NCBI GenBank assembly: GCA_900321145.1
Contig: ONVB01000236.1
Span: forward strand, 1-5,311
From: an uncultured Eubacteriales bacterium
GTDB taxonomy: Bacteria; Bacillota; Clostridia; Lachnospirales; Lachnospiraceae
DNA: 5,311 bases
Direction: 5' to 3'
The notes below the pieces were generated by a model. The model searched no databases and had not been told where the DNA came from. It saw nothing but the letters and a program-made list of their open reading frames with translations. Position 1 is the first letter of the stretch. The number at the start of each line of letters is the position of its first letter. This document shows, one piece after another, positions 1 to 5,226 of the stretch. Position numbers and translations under genes: made by a program.

Positions 1-15
1 AAAAGAAATATTCAT
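1..15 (-). CDS. 5' end of an unidentified gene (partial)
   Basis: Only the first five codons (M-N-I-S-F) are inside the window, so no product can be named. The start is supported by a nearly perfect Shine-Dalgarno sequence, AAGGAGG on the minus strand (positions 24-30), about 8 nt before the ATG at 15-13. A second ATG at 20-18 is nearer the Shine-Dalgarno but reaches a stop codon after two codons, which settles the choice. The gene is co-oriented with the XRE regulator 144 nt upstream. With no terminator between them, it could be the third gene of that operon or be driven by its own promoter near 93-121. Confidence 0.7.
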
Positions 16-23
16 ACCATCAC

Positions 24-30
24 CCTCCTT
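24..30 (-). promoter_or_regulatory. Ribosome binding site of the gene at the window start
   Basis: The minus strand reads AAGGAGG followed by an 8-nt spacer and ATG. It is a full-strength Shine-Dalgarno and is the main evidence that a real gene begins at position 15. Confidence 0.75.
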
Positions 31-35
31 GGTTC

Positions 36-55
36 ATGTATATGAAATACATATA
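36..55 (-). promoter_or_regulatory. Overlapping inverted repeats in a 5' leader
   Basis: Two perfect 6-bp inverted repeats share this stretch: ATGTAT-5 nt-ATACAT (36-52) and TATATG-5 nt-CATATA (39-55). They lie between the candidate promoter at 93-121 and the Shine-Dalgarno at 24-30. They could be an operator or a weak RNA hairpin near the ribosome site. The stretch is AT-rich, so chance is a real alternative. Confidence 0.3.
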
Positions 56-75
56 ACACAGTCTTCCCTGACCGT

Positions 76-87
76 TATCTACAGATA
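76..87 (-). promoter_or_regulatory. Palindrome at a predicted transcription start
   Basis: TATCT-AC-AGATA is a perfect 5-bp inverted repeat with a 2-bp centre. It falls just downstream of the candidate -10 box (93-98), where transcription would begin. This is a plausible position for an operator of a small dimeric HTH regulator such as the XRE protein encoded upstream, but no sequence evidence ties the two together. Confidence 0.25.
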
Positions 88-92
88 TATAT

Positions 93-121
93 ATTTTACT
101 TTATCCATAACAAATACGCAA
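93..121 (-). promoter_or_regulatory. Candidate sigma-A promoter for the gene at the window start
   Basis: The minus strand has TTGCGT (116-121), a 17-bp spacer, and TAAAAT (93-98). The -35 and -10 boxes partly match TTGACA/TATAAT with ideal spacing. The promoter would give a leader of about 70 nt before the ATG at 15. The AT-rich surroundings make accidental -10 matches likely, so this is moderate evidence only. Confidence 0.4.
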
Positions 122-159
122 GCACAAAAACTAATATTTGACTGCCGAACAATGTCGAC

Positions 160-354
160 TCACTCTTCCCAGAACAGTTCATCCAGGGTTTTTCCGAGCG
201 CCTTGCATATCGCTCTGCAGAGGTTGATGGTAGGGTTATAATCTCCTTTTTCAATGGCATTGATGGTCTGTCTCGACACACCCACCTTTTCTGCCAGATC
301 CTGCTGTGAAAGATCCAAAGCCGCCCTGGCAGATTTCAGCTTCAGATTCTTCAT
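160..354 (-). CDS. Small XRE-family helix-turn-helix regulator (YgzD/YozG-like)
   Basis: A 64-residue protein consisting almost entirely of one Cro/C1-type HTH domain. The recognisable core is at about residues 16-35 (SQQDLAEKVGVSRQT followed by INAIE). After it comes KGDYNPTINLCRAICKALG, typical of the YgzD/YozG-like subgroup, and an acidic DELFWEE end. It has no sensor domain. Proteins of this class bind operator DNA as dimers and usually control their own operon; here that role is inferred. The start codon overlaps the stop of the upstream membrane-protein gene (ATGA, 354-351). A purine-rich AGAGGA sits about 9 nt before it inside the upstream gene, so translation is probably coupled. Candidate targets are the operon promoter at 1677-1727 and the region before the next gene. 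No intrinsic terminator is visible after the stop. Confidence 0.92.
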   Translation of the reverse strand: MKNLKLKSARAALDLSQQDLAEKVGVSRQTINAIEKGDYNPTINLCRAICKALGKTLDELFWEE

Positions 355-1436
355 TCTTTCTCATCCTCTCTATCTATTCTTTTGTCTTCACGTCCGTCCG
401 CAAACTGCTTTAAAGCTATAGCTATAAACAACACAAGGAACAGCAGCGCGCACAAGAAGTTATACATATGGAACGACGGCTGTCCGTTCTCTATCATCGT
501 ACCCGATCTGAAGCTGATGACAGAGAGAATAACATTCATAAGCGCTATGACACTGAATATGATCATCATTGACTTTGGTCTCTCATTCAAAGCGAAGTAG
601 CTTTCGTGCCAGATGCAGTAAACCACGTACACCGCTATCCCCAGGAACACACCGCACACATAGAGAAATGTTGCCTTGAGATCCGGAAACATGTTGACCA
701 TATCGATGCATGATAGGAAACCTATGTAGATCAGCATTGTGAAAAATGCGTATCTGAATCCGCGCCCGCGCTCGAGCTCCTGTCGTTCATCATACCGAGG
801 CTGCTCCGTCTGCGCATGCCTTATGTACGAATCAAGAATGATGTAGATCAGGGACAGCCCTATAAGTACGGTAAATATTATCGCAACCGTTCCGACATTG
901 GCTCTGCTTGCCTTCTCGGCGCGAAACTCGTAATCAACCGCCCAGCTTCCGTTCTTCGCCATAGCATCAAAGTTTACCTGATCTGCCGTGCTCTCCGCAC
1001 GTTCCGTACCGCTCAGATACTTCTGCGCAAATTCCGTGAAGCTCTGCTTATTCGGCATCAAATAGTATTCATACTCGTAGTTGCCCTCTTCAAGGTCCAT
1101 CAGTACATTCTGCTCCCCTGACAGAGTACTCGTTGCATAAAGCACTTTCCCCTCCGGACTCTTAAGCACAAGACCGGTAATAAAGCCGATCTCATCCTCT
1201 TTTATCTCCCTCTCTTTTCCGTCGATAAGCCATTCGAATCTCAGGTTATAGGTTCCGGCCTTCATCACCGAGAACACAACCGTCATACTCTCCGGATCTG
1301 CCACTCCGTTCTCAACATTGACGGTTCTGCTCATCTTTGCCGACCAATTATCCTTTGACATCATGACAAGAAAGCCTGAAAAAGCAAGCATAAGAACCGC
1401 GCATACCGTTACAATCAGAGTCGTTGTTTTTTTCAT
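351..1436 (-). CDS. Six-helix membrane protein with extracytoplasmic domain, paired with XRE regulator
   Basis: A 361-residue integral membrane protein that I cannot assign to a named family. Helices are expected at about residues 7-26, 181-203, 229-249, 255-276, 290-308 and 324-343. Between the first two lies an outside domain of about 150 residues, with alternating hydrophobic strands that suggest a beta-sandwich (e.g. AGTYNLRFEWLIDG, EEGNYEYEYYLMP). The loop after helix 2 holds YDERQELERGRG; positive residues there and in the charged C-terminal tail (KQFADGREDKRIDREDEKE) place both in the cytoplasm. A DER(Q) motif before a helix pair recalls small membrane proteins encoded beside YgzD-like regulators, from memory only. 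The start at 1436 is chosen for its Shine-Dalgarno (AAAGGG, 7-nt spacer). An in-frame ATG at 1487 lies inside the repeat and lacks a well-spaced site. The gene overlaps the regulator gene by ATGA. Sensing an envelope ligand or stress is a guess. Confidence 0.85.
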   Translation of the reverse strand: MKKTTTLIVTVCAVLMLAFSGFLVMMSKDNWSAKMSRTVNVENGVADPESMTVVFSVMKAGTYNLRFEWLIDGKEREIKEDEIGFITGLVLKSPEGKVLYATSTLSGEQNVLMDLEEGNYEYEYYLMPNKQSFTEFAQKYLSGTERAESTADQVNFDAMAKNGSWAVDYEFRAEKASRANVGTVAIIFTVLIGLSLIYIILDSYIRHAQTEQPRYDERQELERGRGFRYAFFTMLIYIGFLSCIDMVNMFPDLKATFLYVCGVFLGIAVYVVYCIWHESYFALNERPKSMMIIFSVIALMNVILSVISFRSGTMIENGQPSFHMYNFLCALLFLVLFIAIALKQFADGREDKRIDREDEKE

Positions 1437-1453
1437 AGTATCACCCTTTCGCA

Positions 1454-1590
1454 AAGATCCTTCCTGTTGCTTCGCAAGCCCTCGCATTTGGTCCTAAGGG
1501 GTACCGCTTGCGGTGGATTCCTTAGGACATTGAAGGCCGGCACCTCAACGCTTCGCATTGAGGTCTGCGTCGCTTCGCTCAGGATGACAC
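1454..1590 (-). repeat. Palindromic intergenic repeat, full copy
   Basis: A non-coding element of about 137 bp made of nested inverted repeats. A 9-bp perfect stem, GTCCTAAGG (1491-1499) with CCTTAGGAC (1520-1528), encloses a second stem, ACCGC/GCGGT. A further hairpin, CCTCAACGC-TTC-GCATTGAGG, lies at 1543-1563 with one mismatch. Read on the minus strand it starts GTGTCATCCTGAGCGAAGCG and ends GGAAGGATCTT. These ends resemble the TGTCATCCTGAGCG...AAGGATCT intergenic motif dispersed in many bacterial genomes (from memory). The second copy at 5227-5311 matches positions 1454-1538 at 84 of 85 bases and diverges immediately past 1454, which fixes that boundary. The outer boundary is inferred from the motif and is less certain. 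It encodes no transposase, so any movement would depend on factors supplied in trans. Confidence 0.85.
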
Positions 1591-1597
1591 GTGTCAT
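1584..1597. repeat. Perfect 14-bp palindrome at the repeat's outer edge
   Basis: ATGACAC-GTGTCAT is perfectly self-complementary. It straddles the likely outer boundary of the intergenic repeat, so half is repeat sequence and half is flank. It could be a target-related feature of the element, a protein site, or coincidence. Confidence 0.4.
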
Positions 1598-1676
1598 TAC
1601 CTCCTCTTTAGCCCGAAGAATCTTTATATTAATCTACTCTACCCGATTTTGAACCGGAGCTATCCGGCCTGATTGT

Positions 1677-1705
1677 ACAATAACACCGATATGACTTTTT
1701 GTCAA
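1677..1705 (-). promoter_or_regulatory. Sigma-A promoter of the membrane protein/XRE operon
   Basis: The minus strand carries a perfect -35 box TTGACA (1700-1705), an ideal 17-bp spacer and the -10 box TATTGT (1677-1682). This is the best promoter in the window, and it faces the membrane-protein gene with no ORF in between. Transcription would start near 1670. A 10-bp palindrome, ATTGTACAAT (1672-1681), overlaps the -10 box, and a direct repeat covers the -35 box, so repression by a bound regulator is easy to imagine. Confidence 0.75.
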
Positions 1706-1724
1706 CTATATTTTACTTTTTGTC
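1694..1724. promoter_or_regulatory. Two direct repeats 21 bp apart over the -35 box
   Basis: ACTTTTTGTC occurs at 1694-1703 and again, identically, at 1715-1724. The spacing of 21 bp is two helical turns, so both copies face the same side of the DNA. The promoter-proximal copy overlaps the -35 box and the distal copy lies just upstream. This is the classic layout of a paired regulator site, possibly for the XRE protein encoded in the same operon (inference). Confidence 0.45.
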
Positions 1725-1991
1725 CAATCTATCCTTCTTTTGAACCATCAAAATCGAGTAGGGAAGGCGCACGATATAAAAGTTTCCGTCCAAATACATC
1801 TTCCGGATTTCCTTTCTCCTGTAACCGAACACTTTTATCAACGAAATGTTATACGCGCTTCTGTCAATCATCACCTTGACCATCAGGTACATGACCACAC
1901 AGAAGATCAAGATTGATGCAAACGAAAGCGTGAAGACCATCGGCATCATCAAACCTGAAAAGACAGAAGCACCCTTTATTACTGTCTGCAA
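1713..1991 (-). pseudogene. Remnant of an FtsX-type ABC transporter permease
   Basis: The open stretch encodes 92 residues, with no ATG and no ribosome site at its beginning; an in-frame TAA directly precedes its first TTG codon. Residues 14-74 read like the start of the C-terminal domain of FtsX/MacB-type permeases: a hydrophobic helix (MPMVFTLSFASILIFCVVMY), then VKVMIDRSAYNISLIKVFGY, then the cytoplasmic RRKEIRKMYLDGNFYIV. In intact relatives of several hundred residues or more, two further helices should follow. Here, after about residue 74 (position 1770), the sequence turns into an unrelated polar tail (VQKKDRLDKK). The N-terminal helix, the large extracellular domain and the last two helices are missing. 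The fragment is squeezed between a terminator and the next operon's promoter, so it is probably a deletion remnant and non-functional. Confidence 0.8.
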
Positions 1992-2036
1992 TTATTTGGT
2001 AGGATATATTATCGATAAAATCACATCAATTCTACT

Positions 2037-2080
2037 AAAAAAACAATCCCGCAAGCCCTTTATTTACAAAGAGTTGCGGG
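2037..2080 (-). terminator. Rho-independent terminator
   Basis: On the minus strand, CCCGCAA-CTCTTT pairs with AAAGGG-C-TTGCGGG across a 6-nt loop (stem 2080-2048, one bulged C and one G-U pair), then ATTG and seven T residues (2043-2037). It is a strong intrinsic terminator about 85 nt after the stop of the 1012-residue gene, and only 9 nt after the stop of the short coding-like tail at 2090-2155. It probably terminates the large gene's transcript and shields the permease remnant. The plus-strand T tract is interrupted, so termination in that direction would be weak. Confidence 0.88.
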
Positions 2081-2089
2081 AAATTGCTT

Positions 2090-2155
2090 TTATTTGTACT
2101 CTACGGTTGCCGGTGCTTTGATCGTCGGATCCACACCCACCTGACCAAGCTTTAT
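2090..2155 (-). pseudogene. Possible 3' tail of a lost gene before the terminator
   Basis: Between the 1012-residue gene and the terminator, one frame reads IKLGQVGVDPTIKAP followed by ATVEYK and TAA, preceded by an in-frame stop. It has no start codon or ribosome site and is in a different frame from the large gene. The look of a protein C-terminus, plus a stop 9 nt before the terminator stem, suggests the end of an older gene whose body was replaced. With 21 codons this could be chance, and I do not recognise the family. Confidence 0.3.
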
Positions 2156-2165
2156 TTAAACTGTA

Positions 2166-5100
2166 TTAAATATATACTCCGAGATTCGAATACGCATTTC
2201 TTATCTGAAGCTTCTTCATATGTTCATCACTCGCAAGCTCCGAACGAAACGCATCTTTCGCTTCTTCCTCATAAGAATCTCCTAACCCTTGGTCAACCAT
2301 CATCCTTCCCTTCATCTGTGCCTCCACATATCCCTTCAAGGCATACGCAACGTAGATCACTACATCGATTCGCGTATTAAATGCTATCTCACTTTTGGAA
2401 GCTCTGCACATATCACAGAAAAGATCATAATGCTCCTCTGCATCCTCGGAATCGTAAACCGCGTTCGGATCAAATGCCAAATCCAGATCATGCCTCAGGA
2501 AGGACATATAATCATACGGTGCTTTGAGAACTTCATTCACCGTTGAATCATACACATCTTTTTTGTACCCCCCCTTTATGATACGGTACCTTTTTCCGAG
2601 CTCGAGATAATGCGGTGCAAGCGCTTCCAGCATATCCCGGGTTGCACCGAGAGTTACTCTCTTGTTTTGCTCATTTGCCTCCTTCCTGTAGGCCGCAAGC
2701 TCCTTTACCATCCTTTCAAAATCTTCATCCCACAGCCCTTCTCCGATATTTCTGCGAAGAGCAACCACATCTTTGGTACATGGACCCAATAAATCGCCCA
2801 CAACATGATAACTTCCGTGTTCAAGGAGATATACGTCTGAAGCAAGTTCAAACCTCTTTGCGGCTTCATTTTTTTCCTCCTCGGTGTAGACCCCCGTGTT
2901 GGCTATCACGGATGCGACATCCGTATAGTACTTGTCTACAGATGAACCTCTCTCCACCTTAGCTCCGTTTATATCCCTTTGTGCTCGTACCAGCCTCTTC
3001 TCAAGACTTCCTTGCTCTTCATTCGTATATCCGGGATGCACAAATACGTCAGCATCGTTGCCGCTTATCTTTTCATCTCCCTCAACGATAAGGTTTTCCG
3101 CATGTTCAAGCACCAGCTGGGCTCTGACATTTTGAGGATACTTATTTGCCTGACTTTTCTCTCCCTCGGTCAGCAGGCTCTCATCATAACCGAACCTCTC
3201 TGTAACCTGCTTTATGGTCACACCTCGTGTCTTCCTGTACAGACCCTCCATCACCTTTTCAAAGCTTAAGGCAAGTGTTTCCTTCTCCTTAGAATCAAGG
3301 AGGCTCGCTCCCGGCTCTGATACTGCCTTCAGCTTATCATGCATCCTGTGCATAAGTCTCATGCTGTAGTACAGCTTGGTGATCGTACTGACATTGCCCA
3401 TCAATTCCTCATCCGTAGCTGTCTTATACGCAAAGTTCTGCATGAATTCCTTCACCTTACGGGTTTCCCTTACAAACACCTTATTCCCCACGGTTTTGAG
3501 CTCTTCGCGGTTCACCTCCCGCGGTAATCCGGAGTGATTGGCTGCCTTGTGTTTAAGTATCCTGCCCGCAAGCTCGAAATACTTTAAGGTCGCCTCGTTC
3601 TCATCCTTCTGAAGTTCTGAAAGCTCCGGCATATCGTGCAGCATAGAGCCGATCTCGGAAGCATATGTACCGCCAAACATAGTCACATACTGATTCTTTT
3701 CCTTTTCTTTATTAAAGGTTGCTTCCAGGGATGAGTTGATAACTATCAGATTGTTCTTATGTGCGGCGAAATGATCATCTATCTCCATCTTATTCCCGAC
3801 ACTATCTATAAAGCGGTACCCCATGAGGTAAGGCACATACTTCGAATCGAGATTCTTTCCCTCGGCAAGGTGCTTTATAGCATTATCCAAGGCCGCCTTC
3901 TTGGTCTCATATCCTTTGATCATCCGCGAATATACAAGGCTTATATCATCATTTCTCTCCCACGGAAGTAATCTCGTTCTCGACAGAAGCATTTTTCTTC
4001 TCGTTATCTTCTCGTTATCTATGATCATCTTATAATCGGCAACAATAGTATCGATATTTGCCTTCTGAGCCGTATACTGCTCATTTCCGGCCATGCCCCG
4101 GATATATGCATCAAGCGCAGCCTTCTCGTCTTCTCCGCGTGTAATTCGTTCAATGGTTTCCCTGCCCTCTTTTATTACGGCAGAAGTAAGGTGCTCGTCA
4201 GCTGCCTTAAACTCGATCGAATTCTGATCTATGAAGCCAAACTCGGCAAGTACCCTTTCCAAAGGTCTCTTCGTGATACTTTCACTCATCCTCCTGTCAT
4301 ACGCGGTGGTCTCGTCACGCAAGGTGAACTTATCCGTCTCTTCATCAAGCATCACTCCGTGTCCCCACAGTACGGCACGGTACGCTTCTTCACAGAGTCC
4401 CGCGTTGCGCTCGAAGATCTCTATAGCATAATTTAATCCTTCATCTCCGTTATGCCCCCAATACAAATCCATTTTTTTCTTTTTAAATACAAGCTCTCTG
4501 ACGGGATCTTCATTATTCCTCATCCTTTTTACTATAGCTCTCACCGCTTTGATCGTATCTATATTCTTCTTCGCGGTAACCGGATCTGTAAGAATGGCCC
4601 TCTCCGAGAACAACTCACCGAATTTCTCACTGTCTGCATTCCAAAATGGCTTTATGACAAACTCATTGACCAGATCATATTCCATCGAATCGATATTTTG
4701 TACCGTTTCACTTAACGCTGCTGTGCGTGCCTCCTCGGTATCCGCCTTTTTTGTATTTAAGAGCATCAGGCTCTTTACCCTGTCACGTTTGCTGCGGTCA
4801 GTCTTAAGCTGCTTTATCTCTTCGGACTCCGAGCCGGTTATCAATCTGTCTATGTCCTGCTCTTCCGCCTTGTCATCGCCCGCGGAAAGAAGCCTTATAG
4901 TGTGCCCTGTAACCGATACATGCTTGTCCTTAGCCAGCTTTCTCGCCTCTTTATAGTCCTTCTTATACTGAGCTCTGCTCTTTTTGTCATACGAAAGAAA
5001 TGTGATGGGCACATGCCCGATCATCTCAAATTCCTGTACTTGAAGCAGTTCTGCAAACTCATCCTGTTCCTTTTCTTCCTGCTCATCCTGCAGCATCATA

Positions 5101-5204
5101 ACGCCGCTCTCGAAGGCATTTGCCTGCTGAACTCTGTCTTCCCACGTTGTCTGAATCTGCTGCTGATCTTGTGTCTGCTGCTGTGCGGTCTGCATTACAT
5201 CCAT
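2166..5204 (-). CDS. Large helical protein of unknown function (1012 residues)
   Basis: I do not recognise this protein. The start is secure: GGGAGGA lies about 7 nt before ATG, and the repeat ends just upstream. It has no signal peptide or membrane helix, so it is probably cytoplasmic unless exported by an unusual route. Residues 5-30 are Gln-rich, with CAG runs in the DNA. Residues 37-62 are strongly acidic, and a charged, coiled-coil-like stretch follows (about 75-165). The rest is rich in Glu, Lys, Asp and Ala, with amphipathic helices throughout. There are only four cysteines (271, 809, 930 and 933), the last two as FCDMC. Distinct patches are YWGHNGDEGLNYAIEIFERN (248-267), PYLMGYRFIDSVGNKMEIDD (458-477) and ALKGYVEAQMKGRMM near 955-969. 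I see no Walker motif, protease triad, nuclease signature or HTH. It is monocistronic in the window. A scaffold, phage/defence factor or effector are all guesses. Confidence 0.88.
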   Translation of the reverse strand: MDVMQTAQQQTQDQQQIQTTWEDRVQQANAFESGVMMLQDEQEEKEQDEFAELLQVQEFEMIGHVPITFLSYDKKSRAQYKKDYKEARKLAKDKHVSVTGHTIRLLSAGDDKAEEQDIDRLITGSESEEIKQLKTDRSKRDRVKSLMLLNTKKADTEEARTAALSETVQNIDSMEYDLVNEFVIKPFWNADSEKFGELFSERAILTDPVTAKKNIDTIKAVRAIVKRMRNNEDPVRELVFKKKKMDLYWGHNGDEGLNYAIEIFERNAGLCEEAYRAVLWGHGVMLDEETDKFTLRDETTAYDRRMSESITKRPLERVLAEFGFIDQNSIEFKAADEHLTSAVIKEGRETIERITRGEDEKAALDAYIRGMAGNEQYTAQKANIDTIVADYKMIIDNEKITRRKMLLSRTRLLPWERNDDISLVYSRMIKGYETKKAALDNAIKHLAEGKNLDSKYVPYLMGYRFIDSVGNKMEIDDHFAAHKNNLIVINSSLEATFNKEKEKNQYVTMFGGTYASEIGSMLHDMPELSELQKDENEATLKYFELAGRILKHKAANHSGLPREVNREELKTVGNKVFVRETRKVKEFMQNFAYKTATDEELMGNVSTITKLYYSMRLMHRMHDKLKAVSEPGASLLDSKEKETLALSFEKVMEGLYRKTRGVTIKQVTERFGYDESLLTEGEKSQANKYPQNVRAQLVLEHAENLIVEGDEKISGNDADVFVHPGYTNEEQGSLEKRLVRAQRDINGAKVERGSSVDKYYTDVASVIANTGVYTEEEKNEAAKRFELASDVYLLEHGSYHVVGDLLGPCTKDVVALRRNIGEGLWDEDFERMVKELAAYRKEANEQNKRVTLGATRDMLEALAPHYLELGKRYRIIKGGYKKDVYDSTVNEVLKAPYDYMSFLRHDLDLAFDPNAVYDSEDAEEHYDLFCDMCRASKSEIAFNTRIDVVIYVAYALKGYVEAQMKGRMMVDQGLGDSYEEEAKDAFRSELASDEHMKKLQIRNAYSNLGVYI

Positions 5205-5210
5205 TGTTTT

Positions 5211-5217
5211 TTCCTCC
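5211..5217 (-). promoter_or_regulatory. Ribosome binding site of the 1012-residue gene
   Basis: GGGAGGA on the minus strand is followed by AAAAACA and the ATG at 5204. The strength and spacing make the annotated start firm, and the gene is evidently built for good translation. Confidence 0.8.
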
Positions 5218-5226
5218 CTGCATAAT

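Larger units (their letters stand above)
1433..1597 (-). other. Possible 54-codon leader ORF running through the repeat
   Basis: An open frame begins ATG at 1597-1595 (M-T-R-V-I-L-S-E), runs through the whole palindromic repeat, and ends with TGA at 1435-1433. That TGA overlaps the ATG of the membrane-protein gene as ATGA. An AGGAGG lies just upstream, but only 2 nt from this ATG, which is too close for efficient initiation. The encoded peptide has no recognisable domain and most of it is repeat sequence. It may be a translationally coupled leader ORF, or chance openness of a GC-rich repeat. Confidence 0.2.
1437..1670 (-). promoter_or_regulatory. Structured 5' leader of the membrane protein/XRE operon
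   Basis: From the predicted transcription start near 1670 to the ATG at 1436 there are about 230 untranslated nucleotides. They contain a small hairpin right after the start (CCGGA-TAGC-TCCGG, 1654-1667), an AGGAGG at about 1600-1605 with no well-spaced start for a long ORF, the full palindromic repeat (1454-1590), and the real Shine-Dalgarno (AAAGGGTGA). I recognise no known riboswitch or T-box. The length and the nested hairpins make structure-dependent control of translation or RNA stability possible, but unproven. Confidence 0.5.

Noticed and set aside
1437..1487. Upstream in-frame ATG extending the membrane protein by 17 residues
   Set aside because: The extension lies mainly inside the intergenic repeat, lacks a well-spaced ribosome site, and puts a polar stretch before a normal N-terminal helix. 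The ATG at 1436 has a good Shine-Dalgarno.
1588..1605. AGGAGG followed by a GTG at good spacing
   Set aside because: The GTG frame ends after three codons (GTG TCA TCC TGA), so it cannot encode a gene.
2090..2168. Frameshifted alternative C-terminus of the large protein
   Set aside because: The tail frame has its own stop at 2158-2156 between it and the large gene, so a simple frameshift would not join them.
4472..4478. A7 tract in the coding strand (Lys-Lys-Met region) as a programmed frameshift site
   Set aside because: The reading phase does not form a proper X XXY YYZ heptamer, and no alternative frame stays open for a meaningful length.
4549..4956. Plus-strand open frames opposite the large gene and the membrane-protein gene, up to 135 codons
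   Set aside because: They are antisense shadows of well-supported minus-strand genes, with low-complexity Ser/Leu/Phe-rich products and no convincing ribosome sites.
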